A DNA stretch of 64,000 bases, taken from NCBI RefSeq assembly GCF_018140925.1, contig NZ_CP073315.1, forward strand, positions 2,852,001 to 2,916,000, given 5' to 3'. Origin of the DNA: Psychrobacillus sp. INOP01 (GTDB lineage: Bacteria; Bacillota; Bacilli; Bacillales_A; Planococcaceae). Within the stretch, counting starts at the first letter, position 1. Every line of letters starts with the position of its first letter. The notes beneath the pieces are model-generated. The model saw nothing but the letters and a program-made list of their open reading frames with translations. It had not been told where the DNA came from and ran no database searches. A program made the translations under genes and the position numbers. This document shows, in pieces, positions 28,842-37,652 of this stretch.

Positions 28842-29414
28842 ATGGCGCAATTATTTTATAAACACGGAGCAATGAATAGTGGGAAATCAATCGAAATCTT
28901 AAAAGTTGCTCATAATTACGAAGAACAAAACAAACCCGTATTAATATTCACACCAGGAATAGATACACGTGACGAGGTCGGTCATATTTCTAGTAGAATT
29001 GGATTGAAAAGAAAAGCTACGGCTATCTACGAAGAAACCGACTTATTTGAATTAGTACAAGCAGTTTCTCCAAAACCTTACTGTGTCTTGATCGATGAAG
29101 TGCAGTTCTTATCAAAGGAGCATGTCTTACAACTAACGAAAATTGTCGATGAATTAGACATTCCAGTAATGGGATTCGGACTTAAAAATGACTTCCAAAA
29201 TGAACTTTTCGAAGGTAGCCGCCACATGCTAATCTACGCCGACAAAATTGAGGAAATGAAAACCATCTGCTGGTTCTGTCACAAAAAAGCAATCATGAAC
29301 CTACGTGTAGACGACCAAGGAAAACCTGTCTACACTGGTGAACAAATCCAAATAGGCGGGAACGACTCCTACTATCCAGTATGCAGAAAATGCCACGCCA
29401 ATCCACCGCTATAG
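28842..29414 (+). CDS. tdk: Thymidine kinase, lactic-acid-bacterial subtype
   Basis: ATP-dependent salvage phosphorylation of thymidine. The P-loop is GAMNSGKS (residues 8-15), the catalytic Glu is in LIDEVQFL, and the zinc site is CWFCHKK ... CRKCH. The opening [20 protein letters not shown] and [15 protein letters not shown] resemble streptococcal/enterococcal Tdk more than B. subtilis Tdk, which has GSMFSGKSEELIRR. The position between rpmE and prfA is the usual Bacillus one. 190 aa. AAGGAGAC precedes ATG 28842. Confidence 0.95.
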   Translation: MAQLFYKHGAMNSGKSIEILKVAHNYEEQNKPVLIFTPGIDTRDEVGHISSRIGLKRKATAIYEETDLFELVQAVSPKPYCVLIDEVQFLSKEHVLQLTKIVDELDIPVMGFGLKNDFQNELFEGSRHMLIYADKIEEMKTICWFCHKKAIMNLRVDDQGKPVYTGEQIQIGGNDSYYPVCRKCHANPPL

Positions 29415-29422
29415 GATATTTA

Positions 29423-29458
29423 AAATCCATTTCACTTAATTCTGTGAAGTGGATTTTT
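29423..29458 (+). terminator. Rho-independent terminator of tdk
   Basis: AAATCCA-T-TTCAC (29423-29435) pairs with GTGAA-G-TGGATTT (29444-29456), loop TTAATTCT, then TT. Confidence 0.8.
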
Positions 29459-29493
29459 AAAAGAAAGTATGAATTCTTAAATGAACCGACACT

Positions 29494-29615
29494 ACTGATT
29501 TCCGTTTCAGGCGGACGCTTTCCATGGGGTGAGCGATGAGCTATCACCGTCGCTTACGCTTCGAAGTGATATCTCATCTATCTCACTCATCCGGCTGGAG
29601 TTGCCACCTTCCACT
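29494..29615 (+). repeat. Dispersed repeat family B with extended tail
   Basis: TGATTTCCGTTTCAGGCGGA followed by CGCTTTCC, then a tail containing TCACCGTCGCTTACGCTTCG and CATCCGGCTGGAGTTGCCACC. The core is shared with 21112-21150 (inverted) and 38998-39022. The following 29616-29820 is AT-rich with no supported gene. Confidence 0.65.
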
Positions 29616-29824
29616 ACAATCAATATAGTGTGTAGTATTCAATATAAGATTTAGTATAGTTTATCGTTAAGATAATAGAATGAGTTTTAGTTAATGTAGT
29701 AGGAATTTCCTGCTGTTGAATTAGCTATGCTAATATCTAATGATGGATGAAGGAATTAGATTTTCTTTAATACTAGTGGTAATAAAGAAAAATAGTAAGT
29801 GTTTACCCTTTAAAGAAGCGGAAT

Positions 29825-29852
29825 AGCGCCAGAAATTGTATCTTCTGGCGCT
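29825..29852. repeat. Short perfect inverted repeat
   Basis: AGCGCCAGAA (29825-29834) and TTCTGGCGCT (29843-29852) form a perfect 10-bp stem with loop ATTGTATC. No T run follows it, so terminator activity is uncertain. Confidence 0.55.
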
Positions 29853-29934
29853 TACGCTTTAAATAGGAAAGTATCTATTCTCTAGTTATCCAAAAAAGGA
29901 CTTACCTGTTTCTAAAAGTTGTAGGAGGGCTTCG

Positions 29935-30044
29935 GACAGACACACGCCATAAAATTACCGAAAAAGGAGAGGCTGGTTGTGACATCAGTCACAACCAGCC
30001 TCTTTAAAAAATTAATCGGTAATAATATGGCAATAAGTCTGTCC
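29935..30044. repeat. Long 110-bp interrupted inverted repeat
   Basis: Central 16-bp perfect stem AGAGGCTGGTTGTGAC / GTCACAACCAGCCTCT around ATCA (29968-30003). It is extended outward by ATTACCGA/TCGGTAAT, GCCATA/TATGGC and GGACAG/CTGTCC, each separated by short unpaired stretches. No gene is encoded within it. It could be a MITE-like element or a structured RNA. The 29415-30251 gap has no supported CDS. Confidence 0.7.
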
Positions 30045-30178
30045 ACAGCCAACCGAAAACGATAGAAACAGATTTTGAGCTTAAAAGGCACTTCTCAAAA
30101 TATATTTCCATATACAACCATATAGCCAAGAAAAGTGAGGAATTTTATCTAATTTCATCTATCCAAACACTCTTTACA

Positions 30179-30214
30179 GAAAAAGTAGCGAGAATGTTAC
30201 TTTTTCTTTATAAT
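30179..30214 (+). promoter_or_regulatory. Hairpin and -10 element upstream of prfA
   Basis: GAAAAAGTA (30179-30187) and TACTTTTTC (30198-30206) form a 9-bp stem followed by a T-rich stretch, and TATAAT (30209-30214) directly follows. No convincing -35 is seen. The stem may end upstream transcription just before the prfA promoter. Confidence 0.45.
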
Positions 30215-30251
30215 AGGAATGATATAGACTTAAACGAACGAGGTGAGCTCG

Positions 30252-31331
30252 ATGTTTGATCGATTACAATCGGTAGAAGATCGTTACAATAATTTAAATG
30301 AATTGCTTAGTGACCCAGAAGTGGTCAATGATTTAAATAAGCTAAGACAATACTCAAAAGAGCAATCGGATTTACAAGCTACTGTTGACGCGTACCGTGA
30401 ATACAAGGAAGTTAAAAGCCAATATAAAGACTCGAAGCAAATGCTAGAGGAAAAGTTAGACGCGGATATGCGAGAAATGGTAAAAGAAGAAGTCAATGAA
30501 TTAGAAGGACAAATAGAAGTATTGGAAGAACGACTAAGACTGTTGCTGATTCCAAAAGATCCAAATGACGACAAAAACGTTATTATGGAGATTCGTGGGG
30601 CTGCTGGCGGAGACGAGGCTGCGTTATTTGCTGGGAATTTGTTCCGCATGTACAGCAGATATGCGGAAACACAAGGCTGGAAAATCGATATTATGGAATC
30701 CAATCCAACTGGTCTTGGCGGCTTCAAGGAAATCATTTTTATGATTAACGGAACAAGTGCGTTCTCCAAAATGAAATATGAAAACGGTGCACACCGAGTG
30801 CAGCGTGTTCCAGAAACAGAGTCTGGAGGACGTATTCATACTTCTACAGCTACTGTTGCCGTATTACCGGAAGCAGAGGAAGTAGACGTGGATATCCATG
30901 AGAAGGATGTTCGTGTAGATACATTCGCTTCATCTGGTGCTGGTGGACAATCGGTAAATACCACAATGTCTGCGGTACGTATGACACATTTACCTACGGG
31001 AATTACTGTTTCCATGCAAGATGAAAAATCACAGATCAAAAACAGAGAAAAAGCGATGAAAATTCTTCGTGCCCGCGTAGCAGATAAATTCCGTCAAGAA
31101 GCGCAAGCAGAATATGATGCTGTTCGTAAATCAGCGGTAGGAACGGGTGACCGGTCTGAACGTATTCGTACGTATAATTATCCGCAAAATCGCGTGACAG
31201 ATCACCGAATTGGATTGACTTTACAGAAACTCGATCAAATCCTGGAAGGTAAAATGGATGAAGTAATCGATGCATTAATAATGGAAGATCAAGCAGAAAA
31301 ATTAGAGAGAATGAACGATACCAATGTGTAA
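30252..31331 (+). CDS. prfA: Peptide chain release factor 1
   Basis: Recognises UAA/UAG and triggers peptide release. The catalytic GGQ is at residues 231-233 ([11 protein letters not shown]); [20 protein letters not shown] contributes to the RF1 core. ATG 30252 is chosen because GAGGTGA (30240-30246) precedes it; the GTG at 30243 overlaps that site. 359 aa. The stop overlaps the start of prmC, whose product methylates the GGQ glutamine. Confidence 0.96.
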   Translation: MFDRLQSVEDRYNNLNELLSDPEVVNDLNKLRQYSKEQSDLQATVDAYREYKEVKSQYKDSKQMLEEKLDADMREMVKEEVNELEGQIEVLEERLRLLLIPKDPNDDKNVIMEIRGAAGGDEAALFAGNLFRMYSRYAETQGWKIDIMESNPTGLGGFKEIIFMINGTSAFSKMKYENGAHRVQRVPETESGGRIHTSTATVAVLPEAEEVDVDIHEKDVRVDTFASSGAGGQSVNTTMSAVRMTHLPTGITVSMQDEKSQIKNREKAMKILRARVADKFRQEAQAEYDAVRKSAVGTGDRSERIRTYNYPQNRVTDHRIGLTLQKLDQILEGKMDEVIDALIMEDQAEKLERMNDTNV

Positions 31332-32178
31332 GACAAATTTTGAGGCCCTAACACGGGCTTCTTCTTTTTTAGCAGAAAATAACCGTGAAAAAGAAGTTGC
31401 TCGCTACTTATTGCAGCATGTCTTAAAGAAAAACTACTCCGAGTTAATGATGACTATATATGATGAAATAACTCCAGAAGCCTATCAAACATTTTGGGCT
31501 TATGTCGAAGAACACGCAACTGGTCGCCCTTTCCAATATATCATTGGACAGGAGAGCTTTTACGGGCGTGATTTTTTAGTGAATGAACATGTCCTTATCC
31601 CAAGGCCAGAAACAGAAGAATTGATTGAAGAGGTCAAAAAAAGAGCCGGAAAGCTTTTTGAGGAATATAATTCAATAAAAATTGCTGATATTGGAACTGG
31701 CAGTGGTGCTATAGCTTTGACGATAAAAAATGAAATCCTAAATGTATGGGTGACTGCAACTGACATATCTTCTGAAGCTTTGATCGTTGCTAAAAAGAAT
31801 GCAGAACGCTTAGAGGTAAAAGTAGAGTTTAAGCAAGGAGATTTACTAGCACCAATTGCCGATCAAAAATGGGATATTATTTTATCGAACCCTCCTTATA
31901 TCGGATCACATGAAGCTGAAAATATGTCCGACACAGTGATAGATTATGAACCACATCTTGCTTTATTTGCAGAAGAGGATGGCTTACAGCTATATAGAAA
32001 AATGGCAGAACAGCTTCCAGGTATGATGAATACTCCGAGCTTGATAGGTTTTGAAATTGGTTACGCGCAAGGTCCAGCTGTTCAAAAAATGCTTCAAAAT
32101 GCCTTCCCGCTAGCACTTGTTGAAGTTGTTCAGGATATTAACCAAAAAAATCGCTTTGTTTTTTGTACAATAAAGTGA
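31324..32178 (+). CDS. prmC: Release factor glutamine methyltransferase PrmC
   Basis: SAM-dependent N5-methylation of the GGQ glutamine of release factors. The SAM site is [14 protein letters not shown] (residues ~121-134), the catalytic NPPY motif is in [12 protein letters not shown], and the N-terminal helical domain contacts the release factor. [13 protein letters not shown] is the usual connecting motif. 284 aa. It starts within the last 8 bp of prfA and so is translationally coupled. Confidence 0.95.
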   Translation: MCKTNFEALTRASSFLAENNREKEVARYLLQHVLKKNYSELMMTIYDEITPEAYQTFWAYVEEHATGRPFQYIIGQESFYGRDFLVNEHVLIPRPETEELIEEVKKRAGKLFEEYNSIKIADIGTGSGAIALTIKNEILNVWVTATDISSEALIVAKKNAERLEVKVEFKQGDLLAPIADQKWDIILSNPPYIGSHEAENMSDTVIDYEPHLALFAEEDGLQLYRKMAEQLPGMMNTPSLIGFEIGYAQGPAVQKMLQNAFPLALVEVVQDINQKNRFVFCTIK

Positions 32179-32184
32179 ACTACG

Positions 32185-32305
32185 CCACATCGCGATCGCA
32201 ACGCCTTCGTGACCAACATCCTGTTGGTCCGAGGAGATGGAAGACGTACCAGCGGAAATTCTGTATCGCAACGCCAGCTTCGAAACATGAAAGTAAGCTG
32301 GAGTG
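32185..32305. repeat. Dispersed repeat related to family C
   Basis: Contains ATCGCAACGCC twice (32194 and about 32266) and the perfect hairpin GACCAACA-TCC-TGTTGGTC (32211-32229). A similar GTCGCAACGACTGACTGACC stretch occurs at 26619, and the hairpin core ACCAACAGGATGTTGGTC resembles 9366-9383. It fills most of the prmC-spoIIR gap. Confidence 0.55.
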
Positions 32306-32358
32306 GCAATCAACTTAATTTAAGAAATAATTAATTTTTAGGAATTCACTCAATCCCT

Positions 32359-32388
32359 GAATAAAATATGAATCTACTGGTAACAATG
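32359..32388 (+). promoter_or_regulatory. Candidate sigma-F promoter of spoIIR
   Basis: GGTAACAATG (32379-32388) fits the sigma-F -10 consensus GGnnAnAHTR at every fixed position. GAATA (32359-32363), 15 nt upstream, is close to the GYATA -35. B. subtilis spoIIR is a sigma-F gene. The predicted start would leave a very short leader carrying AAGGGGG (32394-32400). Confidence 0.5.
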
Positions 32389-32408
32389 TTCCTAAGGGGG
32401 AATGTTAT

Positions 32409-32939
32409 ATGTTACCAGATTACGAGATTAAGAAAGCTCCTAGTATAGGGAAACAAATAGACGCAGTGATTTTCTTTGTTTGGATGCTGTTACTAATTCA
32501 GTTTTGTTTATTTTTACTGTTTCAACAAGGAGAAGAAGTAGAGGGTATTCGTTTCAGATTAATAGCAAATAGTAATACAATAGAAGATCAACAAGTGAAA
32601 AATGACGTGAAGCATCATATAGAACCAATCTTACTAAACTACGAAAGTAATCCACAAAAAACGTATAACGAATTAGAACTGGCTGTAGAGAAGCTATCAA
32701 ACTCATTAGACACTAACATTACGATTACTAAAGGCCAGGCAAGCTTTCCACCGAAAGTATGGGATGAAGGGGTCTCTTCGCAAGTGATAACAGAATCGAT
32801 TGTAATTTCCATTGGTAACGCAAGAGGGGATAACTGGTGGTGCGCACTTTTTCCGAAGGTATGCTATAAAGAAGAAGTAGAGGAAGAAAAACCTAAATTC
32901 TGGGTTTGGGAATGGTTGAAAAAGAAGTTTTCCACATAG
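32409..32939 (+). CDS. spoIIR: Stage II sporulation protein R
   Basis: Forespore-made signal protein that triggers SpoIIGA processing of pro-sigma-E in the mother cell. An N-terminal hydrophobic segment (residues ~19-41) provides secretion or anchoring. The conserved core FRLIANSNTIEDQQVKNDVK and the terminal ARGDNWWCALFPKVCY are diagnostic. 176 aa; somewhat shorter than the 224-aa B. subtilis protein, mainly beyond the WWC motif, but that motif is intact. AAGGGGG precedes ATG 32409. Confidence 0.93.
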   Translation: MLPDYEIKKAPSIGKQIDAVIFFVWMLLLIQFCLFLLFQQGEEVEGIRFRLIANSNTIEDQQVKNDVKHHIEPILLNYESNPQKTYNELELAVEKLSNSLDTNITITKGQASFPPKVWDEGVSSQVITESIVISIGNARGDNWWCALFPKVCYKEEVEEEKPKFWVWEWLKKKFST

Positions 32940-33007
32940 TTATTAACAATATTCCGAAAGTTATTAACATTTTGTGGACAAGTCCTAAGGGAAGGAGAAG
33001 AACTAGT

Positions 33008-34036
33008 ATGAAAACTACAATCACAATTGTGGATAATTTATCAACAAAACAGTCGAGTTATACACAGGCTGTGGATTTATTAACAAAAGGAGAGGTGGTA
33101 GCATTTCCAACTGAAACTGTGTATGGATTAGGTGCGATTGCCACAAGTGAAGAAGCTGTAGCTAAAATATTCAAAGCAAAAGGCAGACCACAGGATAATC
33201 CACTTATTGTTCACATTGGCTCCAAAGAGGAGATAAAGGCATTTACTCGCGATATACCAAAACTTGCGGAAGTATGTATGGATACGTTTTGGCCAGGCCC
33301 ACTAACACTTATATTGCCACTTAAAGCAGATACCTTGGCTAAAAATGTGACTGCTGGACATCAAACTGTTGGTGTCAGAATACCAGAACATACGATAGCC
33401 CTTGAACTATTAAAACAATTAAAGCAACCTGTTGCTGCTCCTAGTGCAAATAAAAGTGGAAAGCCAAGTCCAACAAAGGCTGCGCATGTTTATCGTGATT
33501 TAGAAGGGAAAATTCCACTTATTTTAGATGGCGGAACAACAGGTATTGGATTAGAATCTACTGTGATAGATTTTGTGAGTGAAATACCAACTATTCTTCG
33601 TCCAGGCGGAGTCACAAAAGAAATGTTAGAAAAAGTGATTGGGCAAGTCAGAGAAGCAAAACCAACGGATCATGAAGAAGCGCCACGGGCTCCAGGTATG
33701 AAATATGCACATTACGCACCTAACTCACCAGTCTATTTAATAGAAGATTCTATAGCGAAAGTCCAAGAAGCGGTAGAAAAAATACATAATGAACAGAAAA
33801 AGGTAGCGGTAATCGCAAATGAATCATTTAATCAGGTAAAAGCAGAATATTTCTTTTCCTTAGGTAAGAAAGATCAGCTGAATGATGCAGCGCATTTACT
33901 GTATCAGGCATTAAGAGATTGTGATGAAACGGACGTCGACATGATTCTCGTGCCGGTTCTCTCTAAAAAAGGCGTCGGAACTGCGATTATGAATCGTCTG
34001 GAAAAAGCAGCAAATGGTAGATGGTTTAATAACTAA
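33008..34036 (+). CDS. ywlC: Threonylcarbamoyl-AMP synthase (Sua5/YwlC)
   Basis: Makes threonylcarbamoyl-AMP from threonine, bicarbonate and ATP for t6A37 tRNA modification. The YrdC domain has FPTETVYGLGAIA (residues ~32-44), AKGRPQDNPLIVHI and APSANKSGKPSPT; the C-terminal Sua5 domain begins after APGMKYAHYAPNSPVYL. ATG 33008 is chosen because GGGAAGGAGAAG precedes it; the longer frame from 32906 overlaps spoIIR and lacks homology. 342 aa, normal Sua5 length. Confidence 0.94.
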   Translation: MKTTITIVDNLSTKQSSYTQAVDLLTKGEVVAFPTETVYGLGAIATSEEAVAKIFKAKGRPQDNPLIVHIGSKEEIKAFTRDIPKLAEVCMDTFWPGPLTLILPLKADTLAKNVTAGHQTVGVRIPEHTIALELLKQLKQPVAAPSANKSGKPSPTKAAHVYRDLEGKIPLILDGGTTGIGLESTVIDFVSEIPTILRPGGVTKEMLEKVIGQVREAKPTDHEEAPRAPGMKYAHYAPNSPVYLIEDSIAKVQEAVEKIHNEQKKVAVIANESFNQVKAEYFFSLGKKDQLNDAAHLLYQALRDCDETDVDMILVPVLSKKGVGTAIMNRLEKAANGRWFNN

Positions 34037-34044
34037 TATTGTAT

Positions 34045-34101
34045 TCTCTCCCTTCTATTTGCATACATTTAAGTATGCAAATAGACGGGAGAGATTTTTT
34101 T
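34045..34101 (+). terminator. Strong hairpin-T7 structure overlapping the ywlD ribosome binding site
   Basis: TCTCTCCC-T-TCTATTTGCATAC (34045-34066) pairs with GTATGCAAATAGA-C-GGGAGAGA (34073-34094): 21 bp with one mismatch, loop ATTTAA, then TTTTTTT. It has the form of an intrinsic terminator for ywlC. The right arm contains GGGAGAG, the only candidate ribosome binding site of ywlD, whose TTG start (34100) lies in the T run. Confidence 0.88.
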
Positions 34102-34603
34102 GTGGCGTGAAATTTTAGCAGGCGCCTTGATGTCTGTGGATGTACTTATTTTATTTTCATTAGTCGTATATCGAAAGCAAATTTTTACACTGGCTGCATG
34201 GGTGGCGTCTTTACATATGCTTTTTCCTTTAATTGGGTACTATGCAGGTGTGGTTGTACAAAATTATTTGGCGTATGCAAGCCCTTATTTATCTGGGATT
34301 CTTTTGTCGCTGGTAGGATTACAAATGATTTTAGCTCAATCTCCAAAACAAGTACCGCTTCTTTCCCCTTATTTACTTGCGGTATTTGCAAGTCTTGATA
34401 CCTTTTCAGTAAGTGTTTCGTTTGGTATGCTTAAATTAGAAAAATTTGTGTTTATATTAAGTGCTGGATTTTTTGCCTATATCGCTGTATTTATAGCGCA
34501 AAAGGTTATATTTAAACATGCTTTTATGAACCGAGCGATTATATTAAGGTTAGCAGGTATGCTCATTTTGATAATGGGTATTCTCACGTTACGAAATATT
34601 TAA
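34100..34603 (+). CDS. ywlD: MntP/YwlD-like membrane protein, putative manganese efflux
   Basis: 167 aa with about six transmembrane helices in the internally duplicated arrangement of the MntP (DUF204) family; in B. subtilis ywlD occupies the same position between ywlC and ywlE. The acidic residues in ALMSVDVL and ASLDTFSVSVSFGM correspond to the two conserved family Asp motifs. TTG 34100 gives a full first helix; ATG 34130 would remove half of it. The ribosome binding site is inside the terminator-like hairpin at 34045-34101. Substrate assignment is by family. Confidence 0.72.
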   Translation: MWREILAGALMSVDVLILFSLVVYRKQIFTLAAWVASLHMLFPLIGYYAGVVVQNYLAYASPYLSGILLSLVGLQMILAQSPKQVPLLSPYLLAVFASLDTFSVSVSFGMLKLEKFVFILSAGFFAYIAVFIAQKVIFKHAFMNRAIILRLAGMLILIMGILTLRNI

Positions 34604-34662
34604 CAATTCATAAAACATTTATAGGGCCAATTAATATATACTAGAGATGAGGAAATAGATCT

Positions 34663-35109
34663 ATGAATATTCTGTTTGTTTGTACAGGTAATACATGCCG
34701 GAGTCCGATTGCCGAGGCATTATTAAAGTCTCGAAACATTGATGGTATGGAGGTTCGATCTGCTGGCATCTATGCTTTGGATGGCGGGCGAATATCAAGA
34801 AATGGACAATTAGTATTAGAACAAGAAATGATTCCATTTGCGCATACAACTGCTTCTGTAAATGAGAAGTTGGTAGATTGGGCAGATCTTATCCTAACGA
34901 TGACTGCCTCTCACAAACATGCAATTATTTTAGGGTTCCCTCATGCAATCTCAAAAGTGTATATGTACAAAGAGTTTGTAACCCCTGATGATGTAAAGGA
35001 TGTATCTGATCCGTACGGGGGAGATTTGTTTACATATGAAAGTACCTTTCGAGAACTACAAGTATTAACAGATGAACTAGTGAAAAAACTACAGGGGGAA
35101 ATGGGATGA
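34663..35109 (+). CDS. ywlE: Low-molecular-weight phosphatase YwlE (protein-arginine phosphatase)
   Basis: Reverses McsB arginine phosphorylation. The catalytic loop is CTGNTCRSP with nucleophile C7 and R13; Thr at position 11 is the residue that favours phospho-arginine over phospho-tyrosine in this family. The general acid lies in VSDPYGGD near the C-terminus. 148 aa. It overlaps the following receptor gene by ATGA. Confidence 0.93.
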   Translation: MNILFVCTGNTCRSPIAEALLKSRNIDGMEVRSAGIYALDGGRISRNGQLVLEQEMIPFAHTTASVNEKLVDWADLILTMTASHKHAIILGFPHAISKVYMYKEFVTPDDVKDVSDPYGGDLFTYESTFRELQVLTDELVKKLQGEMG

Positions 35110-36410
35110 ACGAAAAAAAGAAAAAGCACACTTTTGGAATTCAAAAAAAGATTGTGTTATTTGTGACGATTTTAGCATTGATTACGTATACAACAAGTGC
35201 TCTATTTATTCACTTCGTACAACCACTAATTTTTGACGGAGCGACAAGTTCTTGGAAGTTTGAGATTCTAACCTATGCGCTTGGTATTTTCTGGTCCGGT
35301 GCTTTAGCTTATTTTTTCAGTGGGATTATTATCAAGCCATTATTCAATTTAGAAAAGGTCGCAATTTTGGCGTCTGAGGGTAAAATTGGTGTTGATGTAG
35401 AGGTGCCGAAATCGAAAGATGAGATACAGTCAGTGGCTATCGCATTTCAGGCAATGCTAGTGAATTTAAGAGAAATGGTACAAAGTATTGAAGATAACTT
35501 TGAAAAAACAAATAAAACAGTACAACAGCTTTCAGTAGAATCGTCCGTTGCTTCAGAGCAGGCGGAAGCTATCGCTAGTACGATAGCTCAAATTTCAGAA
35601 GGCGCAGAGCACTCCGCTGTAGCAGTTCAAGAAACAGCTGAATCGGTAGAAGATGTACGAGTATTGGCTTCTGAAGTAAATCTTCGGGCAGAAAAATCTT
35701 CTAAACAATCTAACGAAATGATAACAGGTTTATCCCAAACTAGAGAGGTTATTCAATCGCTAGTAAATGGGATTCAAAAAATTGCTTCTGGTAGTGAGGC
35801 AGCCCTTGGAAATGTTCATCAATTAGAAGAGAATGCAGGGAAAGTAGAAAGTATTATTCAATTGGTTGGAGATATTGCGGCACAAACGAATTTGCTTGCA
35901 CTAAATGCATCTATTGAAGCAGCACGCGCTGGAGAACATGGTAAAGGATTTGCTGTTGTAGCTGAGGAAGTTCGTAAACTAGCGGATGAAAGTGCAAAAG
36001 CTGTACAAGGTATTTCCGAATTGATTTTAGCCATACAAACGGATGTGCAAACAGTTGTCCATCAGATGACGGATCAAGTAAGCTTTGCGGTTGGAGAGGC
36101 TAAACGGGTTTCTGAAACAAATGAAGCAATTGAAGGAATGTCTACAAAAATTCATGAGATGGCGGAATCGGTAGTTGAAATTTCCTCGCTAGTGGAAAAA
36201 CAATTAACAAACATAGAAAGCACAGCGCGTCAGTCGCAGGAAGTAGCGGCAATTGCTGAAGAAACTTCTGCAGGAGCAGAAGAGGTTCGCAGTGCCACGG
36301 ATGAACAAGCTCGTTCCATCGAGCAAATTGAATCCGTATCATACGGGTTAAAGCAACAATCGGAAGAGCTATTTAAAGTAATTTCTCAATTTGATCGGAA
36401 AACCAACTAA
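35106..36410 (+). CDS. Methyl-accepting chemotaxis protein with short sensor region
   Basis: 434 aa: an N-terminal basic segment, transmembrane helices at about 15-35 and 50-72 with only a ~15-residue external loop, a HAMP-like segment ([19 protein letters not shown]), and a long coiled-coil signalling domain with the hairpin tip [20 protein letters not shown] near 258-277. With almost no extracellular domain it probably senses an internal or membrane-linked signal. It overlaps ywlE by ATGA, a neighbour absent at this position in B. subtilis. Function in chemotaxis is inferred from the family. Confidence 0.92.
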   Translation: MNEKKKKHTFGIQKKIVLFVTILALITYTTSALFIHFVQPLIFDGATSSWKFEILTYALGIFWSGALAYFFSGIIIKPLFNLEKVAILASEGKIGVDVEVPKSKDEIQSVAIAFQAMLVNLREMVQSIEDNFEKTNKTVQQLSVESSVASEQAEAIASTIAQISEGAEHSAVAVQETAESVEDVRVLASEVNLRAEKSSKQSNEMITGLSQTREVIQSLVNGIQKIASGSEAALGNVHQLEENAGKVESIIQLVGDIAAQTNLLALNASIEAARAGEHGKGFAVVAEEVRKLADESAKAVQGISELILAIQTDVQTVVHQMTDQVSFAVGEAKRVSETNEAIEGMSTKIHEMAESVVEISSLVEKQLTNIESTARQSQEVAAIAEETSAGAEEVRSATDEQARSIEQIESVSYGLKQQSEELFKVISQFDRKTN

Positions 36411-36536
36411 TAAGTTTAATAACAAGCAAAAAACGATCATTACGTATTTAATATTAAATAATGTTCGCGTTTTGGTAGGTAATTAATAAAAAAAAGCAGT
36501 TTTTCTTTATATTTTTCAGAAATTCGTCAAATTAAA

Positions 36537-36580
36537 CAAAAAAAATGCAACTCACTTTGCGTGAATTGTGTTTTTTTTTA
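36537..36580 (+). terminator. Terminator-like hairpin after the chemotaxis receptor gene
   Basis: An A-rich left arm with CAA-CTCAC pairs imperfectly with GTGA-A-TTG around TTTGC, followed by nine or more Ts. The A run and T run could pair, making it bidirectional. A further palindrome TATTTAATATTAAATA lies upstream (about 36447-36464). Confidence 0.6.
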
Positions 36581-36588
36581 TATAAAAA

Positions 36589-36597
36589 TGGTATGAT
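36589..36597 (+). promoter_or_regulatory. Extended -10 promoter element of rpiB
   Basis: TGGTATGAT is an extended -10 (TGn-TATGAT) 35 bp before the rpiB start. No good -35 is present, as is common with extended -10 promoters. Confidence 0.5.
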
Positions 36598-36631
36598 GTT
36601 GAGGAGTAATAAACAGAAAAGAGGGAACGAG

Positions 36632-37072
36632 TTGAAAATTGCAATTTCTTCCGATCATGGCGGTAATTATCTTCGTCAAGAAATTATACAGCTACTTGAA
36701 GAATTAGGATTATCTTATGAAGATTTTGGACCAAACAGTAACGATTCTGTTGATTATCCAGACTTTGCAATGCCTGTAGCAGAAGGTGTTGCAAATGGTA
36801 ATTTCGATCGTGGTATTTTAATCTGTGGTACTGGTATCGGTATGTCTATCGCTGCAAACAAAGTGAAAGGTATCCGATGTGCATTAGTTCATGATGTATT
36901 TTCTGCGAAGGCTACTAGAAGTCACAATGATTCCAACATTATCGCAATGGGTGAACGTGTTATTGGACCAGGGCATGCAAGAGAAATAGTTTCGACTTGG
37001 CTTGCACAGGATTTTGAAGGTGGACGTCATACACGTCGAGTAGAAAAAATTTCAGAAATAGAAAACGCATAA
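36632..37072 (+). CDS. rpiB: Ribose-5-phosphate isomerase B
   Basis: Interconverts ribose-5-phosphate and ribulose-5-phosphate. It starts KIAISSDHGGNYLR (active-site Asp/His) and has the catalytic Cys in GILICGTGIGMSIAANKVKG. TTG 36632 is chosen because GAGGGAACGAG precedes it and the family begins exactly here; the longer frame from 36545 covers the terminator and promoter. 146 aa. Corresponds to B. subtilis ywlF. Confidence 0.94.
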   Translation: MKIAISSDHGGNYLRQEIIQLLEELGLSYEDFGPNSNDSVDYPDFAMPVAEGVANGNFDRGILICGTGIGMSIAANKVKGIRCALVHDVFSAKATRSHNDSNIIAMGERVIGPGHAREIVSTWLAQDFEGGRHTRRVEKISEIENA

Positions 37073-37086
37073 AGAAGGGATTTCCT

Positions 37087-37632
37087 ATGGAAGCGAAAAG
37101 TTTGTGGATAGAACAAATCGAACAGCTTCTTTTAGAAGTAGAGCAGCAAATAGAATTTCATGAAAATGATTTATTCGTCGTTGGCTGTTCGACCTCAGAA
37201 ATTATCGGTGAAAAAATTGGAACTGCAGGCGGTTTAGAAGTTGCTGAGGTTTTATTCACCCCTTTACAAGCATTTGCAAAACGCAACAATATTCATTTAG
37301 CTTTTCAAGGCTGCGAACATATTAATCGCGCCGTTACAATGGAAAGAAAAACACAATTACTTTATAGATTACCAGAAGTATCAGTTATTCCCGTTGTTCG
37401 TGCAGGTGGTTCTATGTCTGCATATGCATACACACATTTTAATGACCCTGTTGTAGTCGAGCGTGTCCAAGCACATGCCGGCATTGATATAGGACAAACT
37501 TTAATTGGTATGCAGCTTCAACCTGTAGCTGTACCAATTCGCTTGTCTATTAAGAAAATTGGGGAAGCAATCGTATTGATTGCAAAAACGCGTCCTAAGC
37601 TAATTGGCGGAGAGCGTGCATTTTACGGATGA
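37087..37632 (+). CDS. ywlG: YwlG / TIGR01440 (DUF436) family protein
   Basis: 181-aa conserved Firmicutes protein of unknown biochemical function, always near rpiB and glyA. Recognisable blocks are [35 protein letters not shown] and [20 protein letters not shown]. The conserved cysteines ([14 protein letters not shown]) hint at metal or catalytic use but this is not established. AGAAGGGA precedes ATG 37087. It overlaps the ORF of glyA, but the true glyA start lies 20 bp beyond its stop. Confidence 0.93.
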   Translation: MEAKSLWIEQIEQLLLEVEQQIEFHENDLFVVGCSTSEIIGEKIGTAGGLEVAEVLFTPLQAFAKRNNIHLAFQGCEHINRAVTMERKTQLLYRLPEVSVIPVVRAGGSMSAYAYTHFNDPVVVERVQAHAGIDIGQTLIGMQLQPVAVPIRLSIKKIGEAIVLIAKTRPKLIGGERAFYG

Positions 37633-37652
37633 ATTTTGAGGAGGAACGAATA

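Noticed and set aside
32409-32939. Truncated spoIIR pseudogene
   Set aside because: It is shorter than in B. subtilis but the core and the WWCALFP motif are intact and it has good start signals.
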